From positions 1 to 58,326 of IMG/VR virus record IMGVR_UViG_3300035121_000011: a DNA stretch of 58,326 nucleotides; one strand, 5' to 3'. The notes under the pieces are model-generated. The model searched no databases, had not been told where the DNA came from, and was given only the letters and a program-made list of their open reading frames with translations. The translations under genes were made by a program, and so were the position numbers. This document shows, piece by piece, positions 1 through 7,584 of the stretch (within the stretch, counting starts at the first letter, position 1; every line of letters begins with the position of its first letter). This DNA comes from a virus.

Positions 1-9
1 ACGTCACCA
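1..9. repeat. Left copy of 9-bp terminal direct repeat
   Basis: The window begins with acgtcacca and ends with the same nine bases at 58318-58326. A 9-base match at both ends is unlikely by chance. It suits a single-stranded cohesive end (actinophage cos overhangs are commonly about 9-14 bases) written at both ends, or an assembly overlap of a circular molecule. The end lies about 420 bp upstream of the small terminase gene, where cos sites usually sit. Confidence 0.6.
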
Positions 10-95
10 GCTTTCACAACATCCGCATATGAGTATGAGTAGAACCAACCAGGATTTCCCGGCACACAAGGTTGGCCCTCCTTCAGCTTCATCAT
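1..95 (-). CDS. Hypothetical protein, 5' part of a gene cut by the window end
   Basis: The ATG at 95 overlaps the stop of the preceding gene (ATGA). Thirty-one codons stay open to position 1 with no stop, beginning MMKLKEGQPC and including WFYSYSYADV. If the window ends are joined through the 9-bp repeat, the frame continues without a break into the gene at 57930-58316, giving a protein of about 160 residues. In the linear molecule the gene would lack a stop codon. Function unknown. Confidence 0.55.
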   Translation of the reverse strand, partial: MMKLKEGQPCVPGNPGWFYSYSYADVVKAGD

Positions 96-310
96 TCCCC
101 GTACCCGTCCGGCGCCAGTTCGCAAACGCAACCGTCATTGTTGGGCCCCATCCCGCGCGGCCCGGCGCCCACATACAGATTCCAATCATCTCTGCAGTAT
201 TGGTTGTGGGCCCTGAACAACACAGAGCTAAGCGGCGCGATAGGCATCATTGGAGAAGTTGCATTGAGACTCGGATGCCCCGGATACAACAATCCATCCA
301 TGGCTGTCAT
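92..310 (-). CDS. Hypothetical protein, 72 aa
   Basis: Starts at ATG 310, one base after the stop of the gene at 312-545, and ends in an ATGA overlap with the next gene. The product begins MTAMDGLLYPGHPSL and contains a GCVC motif near the end. There is no transmembrane span or recognised domain. It belongs to a three-gene set downstream of the AT-rich region. Gene status rests on the coupled overlaps. Confidence 0.6.
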   Translation of the reverse strand: MTAMDGLLYPGHPSLNATSPMMPIAPLSSVLFRAHNQYCRDDWNLYVGAGPRGMGPNNDGCVCELAPDGYGE

Positions 311-311
311 C

Positions 312-545
312 TCACTGAGTTCCGGCTTTTGGCTCGGTCGGACCAAACGGTCCATCACCAAGCGCATAGATCTCGCGCAACTCTTCGCCCATTGAGTACA
401 AAGGCGAATTTGCACCAACGGCGCCGGCGTCAACAGCGTCCTGATCCGAGAGCGCCGGAATGTGCGACGGATTGCCGTCCAGATCTGGTAGCAACGGCAG
501 AATCGGTAGACCAAACTCGGTCTCCCCCTTCAGGTTTCTAGCCAT
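312..545 (-). CDS. Hypothetical protein, 77 aa
   Basis: ATG at 545 is preceded by GGGAG seven bases upstream, a good ribosome binding site. The product starts MARNLKGETEFGLPILP and is acidic, with a Gly/Pro-rich tail. It is the first gene after the AT-rich intergenic region, so it is probably transcribed from a promoter there. No family recognised. Confidence 0.65.
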   Translation of the reverse strand: MARNLKGETEFGLPILPLLPDLDGNPSHIPALSDQDAVDAGAVGANSPLYSMGEELREIYALGDGPFGPTEPKAGTQ

Positions 546-790
546 TTTGCAGCTCCCAACTCTAACGACTCAAAACGAGCCCTAAACAACAATTTTACTC
601 GCAAGTACGGAAAGTACGGTACTTCTCCGACTCCCCCGTAAAGGCGTATCTCTCGTACGTATGTACCGCGTATATGCATTTTCAAAGATATACGTAAGAC
701 TTAAATATTAACTGTACTAGTGTTAATAGTATACTTATTCCTTATATATTTGCGAATGCATTAGCGAATGCAGAGGACAGAAGTAACAGT
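546..790. promoter_or_regulatory. AT-rich intergenic island, candidate promoter/replication origin region
   Basis: No gene lies in this 245-bp stretch between the primase stop and the 545 gene start. It is visibly far richer in A+T than its surroundings and packed with short repeats. GCGAATGCA occurs twice three bases apart (752-760, 764-772), AAGTACGG occurs twice near 613-630, and TACGTA/GTATAC-type palindromes recur. It is the longest AT-rich non-coding stretch and adjoins the primase-helicase gene. An origin, an operator-rich promoter, or both are possible; none is proven. Confidence 0.5.
706..728. repeat. 7-bp perfect inverted repeat in AT-rich island
   Basis: TATTAAC (706-712) and GTTAATA (722-728) form perfect arms around a 9-base spacer, TGTACTAGT. 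The dyad layout and size suit a dimeric repressor or activator site, but no regulator gene was identified in the window. It could instead be part of an origin. Confidence 0.45.
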
Positions 791-3265
791 TTAGCTGCGT
801 TTTCCAATCCTCCTTAGCTGCAAACCGAACCTTACCATCGTCTGCACCCCATCGATGTACTTCCTTGCTTTGGGGTAATTATTCGCCGTCAGGGCTCGAC
901 CAAAGGCCGACAAGGACGCATGCCGTTTGTCTTCTTCGTGGTTCATCTCCAGCCAAGTCACATAGGAGGAATGCAGATCTTCAGTCCGTTCGAAGTATTC
1001 GCCGCCGGGCTCGCAACACGCCCGCATCCACGCGTCAAGCAGGCTGAGAGACTCCCTAACTTCGAATGTAGCCTCCACAACTTCCAGCCCTGGGCCCTCC
1101 AACCCCTCCGCCTTATACAGGTTCCAACCCTCCACCGCCCAGGCGAGGATTCCGGGCAACTCCGTAGGCGCGCAGAGGCGCGGTTTCAGAGTCGGATCAA
1201 CCTTCGCGGGATCCAAAGAGACGGCAAACGGAGCCACCTTCAACCGACGCCGGAGCGCCGCGTCGGCGCCCGGTACCGAGGGCGGCTCATTACACATTAG
1301 CCACGGCGTAAACGCGGGTACGGCCTCAACGTAGACATTTGAACCCATGCCGCGCGCGGTAAGCCGGTCGCCGCCTGTCATGCGCTTTATTGAGTCAACG
1401 TGCAATACCACATCGGGACTAGCCTCAACGGTATACAGGAAACGCTTTGCCAACGCATTCAGCAAATCAACGCGCGGGCCTTCGTCTCGCTTCTCCCGGA
1501 ACATCTGCAGGTTATAGGTCGCCGCGTACGCGCCCAGCACGTTCGCAAGAACCTCAACGAATGTACTCTTCCCGGACGTAGTCGGACCAATCCCAATGAC
1601 CATAGACCGGTCAGGGTTCCCGCCCAACAGCGAGGACCCAACCAACTTCTGGACCCACAAGCGGGTTTCCTTGTCCGGCAAGACTTCCCGGAGGAAACGA
1701 TCCCACAGCGCCGATTTCGCCTTCGGGTCATAGCTCACCGGCGAAGCCAATGTTGCCATATCTTCCAGCCGGCGCGCGCGGAACGTCACCTCATCGTCGC
1801 CTAGGATAACAACCCCATTAGCTACGTGTAGATGGTTCCATTCAGCGTCGTACTCTTCCGCGCGCCCGGGCATCCCACCCATAACCCGCGCCACCTTCAT
1901 CATGGCATCGAGCCTCTGCACATTCCCGGAGGTCTTGACCCAGGACTTGAACGCCTTCAGGCTTTCGGCGTCCTCAATGAACTTAGCTTCCTCCCCCATA
2001 CGCCGCACAACATTGATGGCCTCGCGCGTCATCATAGCGTTGCCGCGTATACGATCCCACATAGAGGTCTGCTCATCGTACATCACCCAGGATTGCCAAG
2101 CATCTACCCAGCGCGCGTACCCGCCCACGGCCCGTTGTAGCCTTTGCGCATTCCCGATATCGTCACGTTCCCAGTCGAAGGTATCGCTCCCAACGGCCGT
2201 TCGGCCCGCGCCTTGGGCGGGTTTCGCAGGCGCGTCAGCGAACATATCACAAGGATCGTCCGGCAATGAATCAATGCCGGCTTTGCGTTGTTCCTCGCGG
2301 ACCTTCCCGACGCCTTTGATAACTGCACGGCGCCATTCACCGGTACCGTCGCGCCGGCCCGCCACGGCCGTGAGGAACACGGCGCCGAGTTGGCGAATCG
2401 CCTCTGAGCCGCCGCTGTGCCCCAAGCCGGCGTCACCCAGGATAGCCCAGGCTCCGTTGCGCGCTTGATCATGCGCGCCTCCGTCTTCGCCGGCTTCCCG
2501 GACTAGCCTTGAGTACTTCGTCAATGTGGCCGACATAACGTTGCAGATATCGCCTATCCCGTTGTCCTCAAGCCAAAGCTTCGCGCTGTCGTAGTCAATA
2601 TCACCGGCGTCCCCGCTCCCAGTATATGATTCGCCACCAGTGAGCCCGGCGACCCAAGCGGCCGGCAACATTGGAAGTTCATCGATAGATGGGAACTCAA
2701 CCTCACCGTTGGTCAACCCAGTACTGGAGCCGTCAGGCTTGATCCAGTAGTACCGCTTGAGCGTTTTGTCATGAATAGACGGAAACACAATTGCATAGCG
2801 GTGATACCATTTGATGGTCTCTACGCCCGGCCCGACATCCTTCCACTTCAGCCCTTCCGGGACCACAAAGTAACGGATGCCAGAGCCATCTAGGCGCGAG
2901 GTGGAGATCCAGGTGGGCGGAAGCGCTCCCCAACGCTCCTCAGCGGTAGCAAGTGTTTCGGCGCCGGCCTTACCGCCGTACAGATCGACATCAATGCCAA
3001 TCACGTTAGGCGGCATACGAAGCGCCACGTTCCCGGGTAGGTAGCTCAAGTTGCCGGCGCGCGCGCGTTCCGGTTTACCGCGCCAACGGCCAGATTTGCC
3101 TAGCCAACGCCCGACCTGCTCGGCGGTAACGTACGGCGCAGTGCCGCCAGTGGTGTCATCCGGTACGGGCGATTTCTCTTTGTATGGTAACGGGATGGGA
3201 CTCCAGCCCGCATCAAAGTAATGTTGCGCTGCTAGCGAATACGGCATAGAGCTGGCGTCGGTCAC
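791..3265 (-). CDS. Bifunctional primase-polymerase / D5-type SF3 helicase
   Basis: 824 aa with a GTG start. The N-terminal half resembles archaeo-eukaryotic PrimPol, with VIGIDVDLYGG giving the DxD metal site (about residues 88-98) and a STSRLDGSGIRYF segment following. The C-terminal part is a D5_N/SF3 helicase: Walker A GPTTSGKST near residue 560, Walker B-like FLYTVEASPD, sensor LMCNEPP and arginine-rich RRRLKVAPF. Expected role: priming and unwinding the phage genome. An AT-rich island follows the stop and a strong hairpin lies before the start. Confidence 0.9.
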   Translation of the reverse strand: MTDASSMPYSLAAQHYFDAGWSPIPLPYKEKSPVPDDTTGGTAPYVTAEQVGRWLGKSGRWRGKPERARAGNLSYLPGNVALRMPPNVIGIDVDLYGGKAGAETLATAEERWGALPPTWISTSRLDGSGIRYFVVPEGLKWKDVGPGVETIKWYHRYAIVFPSIHDKTLKRYYWIKPDGSSTGLTNGEVEFPSIDELPMLPAAWVAGLTGGESYTGSGDAGDIDYDSAKLWLEDNGIGDICNVMSATLTKYSRLVREAGEDGGAHDQARNGAWAILGDAGLGHSGGSEAIRQLGAVFLTAVAGRRDGTGEWRRAVIKGVGKVREEQRKAGIDSLPDDPCDMFADAPAKPAQGAGRTAVGSDTFDWERDDIGNAQRLQRAVGGYARWVDAWQSWVMYDEQTSMWDRIRGNAMMTREAINVVRRMGEEAKFIEDAESLKAFKSWVKTSGNVQRLDAMMKVARVMGGMPGRAEEYDAEWNHLHVANGVVILGDDEVTFRARRLEDMATLASPVSYDPKAKSALWDRFLREVLPDKETRLWVQKLVGSSLLGGNPDRSMVIGIGPTTSGKSTFVEVLANVLGAYAATYNLQMFREKRDEGPRVDLLNALAKRFLYTVEASPDVVLHVDSIKRMTGGDRLTARGMGSNVYVEAVPAFTPWLMCNEPPSVPGADAALRRRLKVAPFAVSLDPAKVDPTLKPRLCAPTELPGILAWAVEGWNLYKAEGLEGPGLEVVEATFEVRESLSLLDAWMRACCEPGGEYFERTEDLHSSYVTWLEMNHEEDKRHASLSAFGRALTANNYPKARKYIDGVQTMVRFGLQLRRIGKRS

Positions 3266-3304
3266 GTAAGGTAGCCTTTCGTACGGGCCGTCGAGGGCCG
3301 GAAA

Positions 3305-3338
3305 GGGGCGTCGGTTAGCGTACCGCTACCGGCGCCCC
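3305..3338 (-). terminator. Long hairpin upstream of primase-helicase
   Basis: GGGGCG at 3305 pairs through to CGCCCC at 3338 with about 15 pairs, one bulge and a TAC loop. On the minus strand it follows the stop at 3349 and is succeeded by TTTCC. It could terminate the upstream operon or act as an attenuator before the primase-helicase gene. Confidence 0.55.
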
Positions 3339-3348
3339 GGACCGTCTT

Positions 3349-3750
3349 TCAGGAACAACCACAAACGCCATTGCTAGCTGGAATTTGGAAGCATCGCTGG
3401 CACATATCGGCCTTGGTCCGGCCTAGCGGAAGTACCTGGTTAAGCGGCACCCAGTCCGTTCCGTTGATATCCTCGGCGTCGGTTAAATCCCCAAGTGAAG
3501 TAGGGGCCGCTACGTCTTCGGGCGCGCCGCAACAATTGACGGCTACAAGCGTGCCTTCGCTCCGGAATAGCCAATCGCCTTTACGATATGAGCGCTGGCA
3601 ACGGTCGCAATAACCGGCGGCGTCAGCTTGGTGGACTCCCTCCAATTTGCTCAATGGGACGTAGACCTCTTCGGGCTCCTCGAATGCCTTCCATTTGATA
3701 GCGCCCCCAGCGCCGCGCGGCGGCTTCGCAGCAGTCTTCTTGGCCGTCAT
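3349..3750 (-). CDS. Zinc-finger-like hypothetical protein, 133 aa
   Basis: ATG at 3750 overlaps the previous stop (ATGA). The basic, Ala/Lys-rich N terminus (MTAKKTAAKPPRG) is followed by paired cysteines: CDRC, then CC, and CQRC plus CGC at the C terminus. These could form one or two zinc ribbons, suggesting nucleic-acid or protein binding. No family assigned. It is the last gene of a coupled string before the 3305 hairpin. Confidence 0.65.
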   Translation of the reverse strand: MTAKKTAAKPPRGAGGAIKWKAFEEPEEVYVPLSKLEGVHQADAAGYCDRCQRSYRKGDWLFRSEGTLVAVNCCGAPEDVAAPTSLGDLTDAEDINGTDWVPLNQVLPLGRTKADMCQRCFQIPASNGVCGCS

Positions 3751-3983
3751 CGATCCACCAAACAAGCTACGGCGTGGAAGTAGCCGGCCCAGAAATGCGC
3801 CATCGCCTTTTGCTGTTGAGTCAGTTGCTCCAGCCGCTCTATCGCGGCTTGGTTCTGCATCATCTTGTACTTTGGGCCGCCCGCTTCGAATCGCAGAATC
3901 TCGCCTTCGCCCTCCTGGTCATAGATGACGACTTCGCTGGACGAAATCTGAATGAGGAAACGACCCTCAGGTAGTTGCGGCAT
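3747..3983 (-). CDS. Hypothetical protein, 78 aa
   Basis: Start MPQLPEGRFLIQ is chosen because its ATG overlaps the upstream TAA (TAATG), and the stop overlaps the next ATG. An N-terminal beta-like segment (FLIQISSSEVVIYDQ) is followed by a Gln-rich helix (AIERLEQLTQQQKAMAHF). Function unknown. Confidence 0.6.
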   Translation of the reverse strand: MPQLPEGRFLIQISSSEVVIYDQEGEGEILRFEAGGPKYKMMQNQAAIERLEQLTQQQKAMAHFWAGYFHAVACLVDR

Positions 3984-4159
3984 TACATGTATCCCCTTCG
4001 CGTTAGGTGCACGCCTCGGCAGATGATCGTCTCGTATGGGATCGGGTCTTCGTCGGGCGGCACAGGATCGAAACTCCAATGGATGGAGATATCGCCGATT
4101 AACCGATTCCAGGTATGCTCCCCGTGCGGTTTGAGTTCGCCGCAATGTTGCTCTATCAT
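3983..4159 (-). CDS. Hypothetical protein, 58 aa
   Basis: ATG at 4159 forms an ATGA overlap with the membrane protein stop. The product (MIEQHCGELKPHGEHTWNRL...) is soluble with no clear domain. It is under 60 residues after the start is corrected, but coupled at both ends, which supports it being real. Confidence 0.55.
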   Translation of the reverse strand: MIEQHCGELKPHGEHTWNRLIGDISIHWSFDPVPPDEDPIPYETIICRGVHLTRRGYM

Positions 4160-4353
4160 GATGTCCAGACCAGTAGCAGCAGGACAACCGCCAGCACTCC
4201 AACATATCCGGCGCATTCCGCCAGGCGGACATGCTGTTTATAGTCCAAGCCATTCATAAACTCGGACCAAGCTTCGCGATCCTTGTATACGTTCATAGCC
4301 GCCAATCCGACAAGGAACGCAACGAACAACGTCATAGCTAGATGCCGGATCAT
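4156..4353 (-). CDS. Small membrane protein, two predicted spans
   Basis: 65 aa. Hydrophobic segments LAMTLFVAFLVGLAAM near the N terminus and YVGVLAVVLLLLVW at the C terminus flank a polar loop containing acidic and aromatic residues. ATGA overlap with the MazG-like gene. No homology recognised. One of several tiny membrane proteins in this genome. Confidence 0.65.
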   Translation of the reverse strand: MIRHLAMTLFVAFLVGLAAMNVYKDREAWSEFMNGLDYKQHVRLAECAGYVGVLAVVLLLLVWTS

Positions 4354-4853
4354 GACAATTTGCCTCCATGCCGGTGCTCGCGCGTCTCGTTGTACGCCAT
4401 CTTGTCGGCGACGGCCGCCGCGATATCGATCTTGTGGTAAGCGCAGACGTCCAGGATGCGAATGATGGCGTCCGCCAGCTCGGTCGGGATGCCTTCGGGC
4501 TGGAGATGTTTAGTAAGGTTTGGCATTGCGCGAAGGAGAAGAGGCGTCATCTCCAGCCATTCATCCTCGGATGCGTCGAAATCGTAGTTGTAGTTGCGAA
4601 CGTATAGCCGGCCGTTGATTTCCTTAAACTGCTGCATCAACGCAGCCGGCGCTTGCTTGATCTTCCAGTACGTCTCGGTGTACCCTCGGCCAGCGCGCCA
4701 TTCTTCTTGCGCCTCTGCGAGTTCGGTGACGGCATTCATCATCATGCCGTCAAAGCCGCGTACCCGCTCCGGGTCATAGAATCCCGCACGGATGTTGCGG
4801 TCGTGGATGAGCGCCGCCAGAGCATTCAGCGCTTCCAAATGGTACTTGTTCAT
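4350..4853 (-). CDS. MazG-like nucleotide pyrophosphohydrolase
   Basis: 167 aa. The E-rich helix TELAEAQEEW and the second motif ELADAIIRILD match the all-alpha NTP pyrophosphohydrolase fold (EExxE...ExxD metal site). The ending KMAYNETREHRHGGK is typical of phage MazG-like proteins. Expected to hydrolyse (d)NTPs or alarmone-type nucleotides. A second MazG-like gene lies at 13164-13493. Confidence 0.8.
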   Translation of the reverse strand: MNKYHLEALNALAALIHDRNIRAGFYDPERVRGFDGMMMNAVTELAEAQEEWRAGRGYTETYWKIKQAPAALMQQFKEINGRLYVRNYNYDFDASEDEWLEMTPLLLRAMPNLTKHLQPEGIPTELADAIIRILDVCAYHKIDIAAAVADKMAYNETREHRHGGKLS

Positions 4854-4863
4854 CTCAGTCCTT

Positions 4864-5385
4864 TCAGGACATAGCGTTTGACAGCGCTATCTTGCGCCGC
4901 CTTGCGAATGTGAGCGCGTGGCGGACTGCATCACGCGCATGAGGTTGACCGGCCGTAAGCGAGAGGAGTCCCCAAGCTAGCAATCTTTCATCGGTGACCA
5001 TACTCATGGCTAGGCCTGGCTGCTGGAGTTGGAGCTCGCGCGGCTTCCAATCCTCCCCCTCTTCTACGTCCCAGGCCCGTACGCCGCCGCGCTCCAGCCA
5101 CCACTTAAGCGGCTCCATGATTCGCACCGGATCCAACAGTTCGCGTCCCCCGCGCATTTGGCGCAATACGAAGTCCTCGCTTACCACCTCCGCGTCTGGC
5201 CAAGCATCAACCAAATCAACCAGCTTATCTATCTGGTGCCCGATCGTACCTCCGATTTGGCCGGCCGACCATCTCGCTACGTTCTCCAATATGCGGTAGT
5301 CGTTGGAGTACATGGCTACCTTATGGATCTGTAGCACGCACCAGCCTGTAGTACCACCCGGATCCAGGCCGATGCAAGTCCACAT
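4864..5385 (-). CDS. RuvC-like Holliday junction resolvase
   Basis: 173 aa. IGLDPGGTTGW at residues 5-15 carries the first catalytic Asp (D8) of the RNase H-fold RuvC family; VVSEDF supplies an acidic residue, and HARDAVRHAL the C-terminal Asp motif. Start ATG 5385 was chosen for GGAAGGAG ten bases upstream, although the frame stays open further upstream through a hairpin. Likely resolves branched DNA before packaging. Confidence 0.82.
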   Translation of the reverse strand: MWTCIGLDPGGTTGWCVLQIHKVAMYSNDYRILENVARWSAGQIGGTIGHQIDKLVDLVDAWPDAEVVSEDFVLRQMRGGRELLDPVRIMEPLKWWLERGGVRAWDVEEGEDWKPRELQLQQPGLAMSMVTDERLLAWGLLSLTAGQPHARDAVRHALTFARRRKIALSNAMS

Positions 5386-5422
5386 ACCAATCCCACTCCT
5401 TCCGTCAAATGGGCGCAAAGGG

Positions 5423-5443
5423 GGCAGGGGTAACTCCCCTGCC
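5423..5443 (-). terminator. 8-bp stem hairpin
   Basis: GGCAGGGG (5423-5430) and CCCCTGCC (5436-5443) pair around a 5-base loop, between the stop at 5486 and the RuvC start. There is no U-run. Terminator or mRNA-stability element. Confidence 0.45.
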
Positions 5444-5485
5444 TCCAAAGCAACATAAGTATCTTGCACGCTTATGCCTCTCGTG

Positions 5486-6235
5486 CTAGCGCTGGCCGCC
5501 GTTCGAGAATGCGTCCTCAAACTCTACGAATTCCCGCCAAAGCGGCCGGATGAGGAATGCTACGAGGAATATGAGCGTGCTCAGGCTGAAGTATTGGATG
5601 AGGCTGATTCCGGTTCCCCCAACGACGGTTGCGAACCATCCGACGACCCAGGCTCCGATGGCTTTGAATCCGATGGCCCAGAAACTCCTGTTGACGAATC
5701 GGTGGCCGGTGCATCCTGGACAATGGCGGTGGGAGCGGATGGCGCGGGAATCGGGTCGCTCCGGTAGCCGGCCTGCATCAGGCCAATGTTGTGCGTAGCT
5801 TGGAGCCCCAATAGCGCTCTCTCCACCGCGCGGATGATCACCTTCCGCTCCTCGGCTAGGTTCTGGCCGGGCGTTGTCCCCGTCACCACCAACGTGAACC
5901 TCCGGGTATTCGGCGGTGGGTCCAAGTTCACGTCCAGCGCCTCCGCTTGCGCCGCTAGGCCATCCTCCAATTGCTCCAGCGTCCGTTCGTCCGGAGAGGT
6001 CGGCGAGGGCTTCATATTGGTGGCTGCCGGTTTCTTGGTACGAGTGTTCGCGAACCCAGATTGCTTGGTCGCCGCCCGTCGTCGTGATGACACGTTCACC
6101 ATCCTCATTGTAGGTAATGTAGAGTTCGTCGGTCGCATCCCAAGTCATGCCGTCCGATCCTTTTGGGCGCGGCCGGATTACAGGGTATCCCGGTTCGGGC
6201 TCCGCAAGGGCTAACTCGCCCTCTCGATCATGCAT
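5486..6235 (-). CDS. Long frame with soluble N terminus and membrane C terminus; middle doubtful
   Basis: One open frame of 249 codons. The first ~75 residues (MTWDATDELYITYNEDGERV region) and the last ~70 (FVNRSFWAIGFKAIGAW, then SLIQYFSLSTLIFLVAFL, two hydrophobic stretches) look like protein. The middle is Gly/Arg-rich and reads like an out-of-frame translation of the overlapping frame 5581-6015. No start codon is visible for the membrane part alone. It could be a real dual-coding gene or a gene with two compensating frame changes. Confidence 0.45.
   Translation of the reverse strand: MHDREGELALAEPEPGYPVIRPRPKGSDGMTWDATDELYITYNEDGERVITTTGGDQAIWVREHSYQETGSHQYEALADLSGRTDAGAIGGWPSGASGGAGRELGPTAEYPEVHVGGDGDNARPEPSRGAEGDHPRGGESAIGAPSYAQHWPDAGRLPERPDSRAIRSHRHCPGCTGHRFVNRSFWAIGFKAIGAWVVGWFATVVGGTGISLIQYFSLSTLIFLVAFLIRPLWREFVEFEDAFSNGGQR
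5581..6015 (-). CDS. Hypothetical protein nested in another frame, 144 aa
   Basis: Starts MKPSPTSPDERTLEQL at ATG 6015 with no strong ribosome site. The sequence through VVTGTTPGQNLAEERKVII looks clearly coding: amphipathic helices and good codon choice. The tail after residue 95 is Ser/Pro/Asp-rich. It lies entirely within the 5486-6235 frame, shifted by one. Function unknown. The C-terminal tail overlaps the DNA that encodes the membrane spans of the other frame. Confidence 0.5.
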   Translation of the reverse strand: MKPSPTSPDERTLEQLEDGLAAQAEALDVNLDPPPNTRRFTLVVTGTTPGQNLAEERKVIIRAVERALLGLQATHNIGLMQAGYRSDPIPAPSAPTAIVQDAPATDSSTGVSGPSDSKPSEPGSSDGSQPSLGEPESASSNTSA

Positions 6236-6453
6236 CCTATAACCTCCATTGCCAGGGCCAAGTGCAGTATTCCTAATAGGACGATCAGGAAGCTAGCGCA
6301 CCAGACTACTAAGAACCTCCATCCTTGGTCCCAAGGCGAGTAGCTTTCGGACGGCTCGGGGATTGGTTGTAGCCGGCCATCTTCAGGAGATCTGGACGAA
6401 GACCAGAGTCCAAGCGCCGCGCGTGTTGCCCACCTTGACCATCTTGACTTCAT
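6211..6453 (-). CDS. Small single-span membrane protein, start uncertain
   Basis: The C-terminal WRFLVVWCASFLIVLLGILHLALAM segment forms one transmembrane helix, here cited as positions about residues 49-73. The only in-frame ATG that fits is 6453, which overlaps the upstream gene by 71 bases and lacks a ribosome site; no later ATG/GTG/TTG exists before the helix. The stop is followed by the overlapping start at 6235. Confidence 0.45.
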   Translation of the reverse strand: MKSRWSRWATRAALGLWSSSRSPEDGRLQPIPEPSESYSPWDQGWRFLVVWCASFLIVLLGILHLALAMEVIGCMIERAS

Positions 6454-6889
6454 TGAGGTGAACAATGGTACTCCCGACCAGCTTCTGGTTCGGATTGCCG
6501 GAGCAACCGTTGATGTCCTCCATGAAGTTGGCGCCGCTTTCGCCATCGCCCTTGACGAACTCGGCGATCCCGCACCAGGCGCTGAATGAGTAGTCCACAC
6601 GGTACGTTCCGGTCAAGATAGCGCCAACAGGCTTGACCGCGTTGCCGGTCCCCTTGACGGTAAAGGTATTCGGCGCCGGTGGAGGAGCTACCGCCGTAGA
6701 CTTGGGCGGGTCAGTATTCGGGACTCCGGTCTTCGCGGTAGCCGCCAAGGGCTCCTGGGGTTGAGACTGGCCGGCGATAGCTGCACCAACCGTACAGAGG
6801 GTGATTGCCCCCAGAAGCACCAGGATGATCACGTGCCAGGTCTTGAGCTTCCGCTTCGGCGGCTGGGGCGCGCCATATTCGTACGTCAT
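6383..6889 (-). CDS. Membrane-anchored exported hypothetical protein
   Basis: 168 aa. A basic N terminus (PKRKLKTW) precedes a hydrophobic span VIILVLLGAITLCTVGAAI at about residues 20-38, then a Pro/Ala/Thr-rich linker and a folded extracytoplasmic domain with two cysteines (WCGIAEF, NGCSGN) that might form a disulfide. It resembles actinobacterial DUF4352-style surface proteins only in layout. ATGA overlap with the upstream gene. Confidence 0.65.
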   Translation of the reverse strand: MTYEYGAPQPPKRKLKTWHVIILVLLGAITLCTVGAAIAGQSQPQEPLAATAKTGVPNTDPPKSTAVAPPPAPNTFTVKGTGNAVKPVGAILTGTYRVDYSFSAWCGIAEFVKGDGESGANFMEDINGCSGNPNQKLVGSTIVHLNEVKMVKVGNTRGAWTLVFVQIS

Positions 6890-7584
6890 TGCTTTTCTCC
6901 TTCATCAGTTGTAGTAATGCGATAGCCTCGATAGCCGGCTTTGAAGGCCGCGATGACGGCCTCCGCGAACTCTTCTGGATCTTTTGGAGCTGGATTGATG
7001 CGGAGCGCGCGCGCTATCAACCAGATGGCTTTCTCTGCACGGGCGGCGGCGTCAACTCGCTCCGCCATCTTCCCGGCCCATTCCAGTAGGCGCGCGCGCT
7101 CCTGGCCGGCTTCCCACACCATCCGGCCGAGGTTGATGTCCTCGCCGTCGAAGAAAACCTCTTTGGTCTTCTCCTCCGGAATCCCCATGATTGCGCCGAT
7201 CAATCGAACTAGGTCCTGAACGTAGTTGTCGATCATAGCGCGGTGTTGCACAGCGTTGTAGGCGCATTCGTAATGAGTCCAGGCCTTCATATACGCAAGC
7301 GCTTGCCGATCGCTGTCACGGACGATTTCGTCGTCCACCGCGTACGGCTCGTGTAGGGCTAGTTCGCGCTCCGCTTCCAGCGTAGCGTCGTGATCCTCCT
7401 TGGTCGTACCGGCGGCCAAACGCGCCGCGCGTTGCGAGATGTAGTAGGCGGCTTCGTCCGGCGGCATAGGATTGGGACGCGAGACTTCCGCCTGATCGCC
7501 TAACGGCATATGACCGTACCCGTTGGTTTCCCATTCACCGAGAGGTTCGCCGTCCGGGCCGATGGCACGAATGTGAGCGGTCAT
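6886..7584 (-). CDS. Hypothetical protein, 232 aa
   Basis: Start MTAHIRAIGPDGEP is fixed by an ATGA overlap with the ThyX-like stop. The body is mostly helical with many Ala/Glu/Arg residues, such as RMVWEAGQERARLLEWAGKM. No known domain recognised. Its coupling to the ThyX-like gene suggests co-expression in nucleotide metabolism, but this is positional inference only. Confidence 0.65.
   Translation of the reverse strand: MTAHIRAIGPDGEPLGEWETNGYGHMPLGDQAEVSRPNPMPPDEAAYYISQRAARLAAGTTKEDHDATLEAERELALHEPYAVDDEIVRDSDRQALAYMKAWTHYECAYNAVQHRAMIDNYVQDLVRLIGAIMGIPEEKTKEVFFDGEDINLGRMVWEAGQERARLLEWAGKMAERVDAAARAEKAIWLIARALRINPAPKDPEEFAEAVIAAFKAGYRGYRITTTDEGEKQ

Noticed and set aside
546-790. Attachment site for integration
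   Set aside because: No integrase or excisionase gene found and no tRNA-like core sequence in the island; origin or regulatory role preferred.
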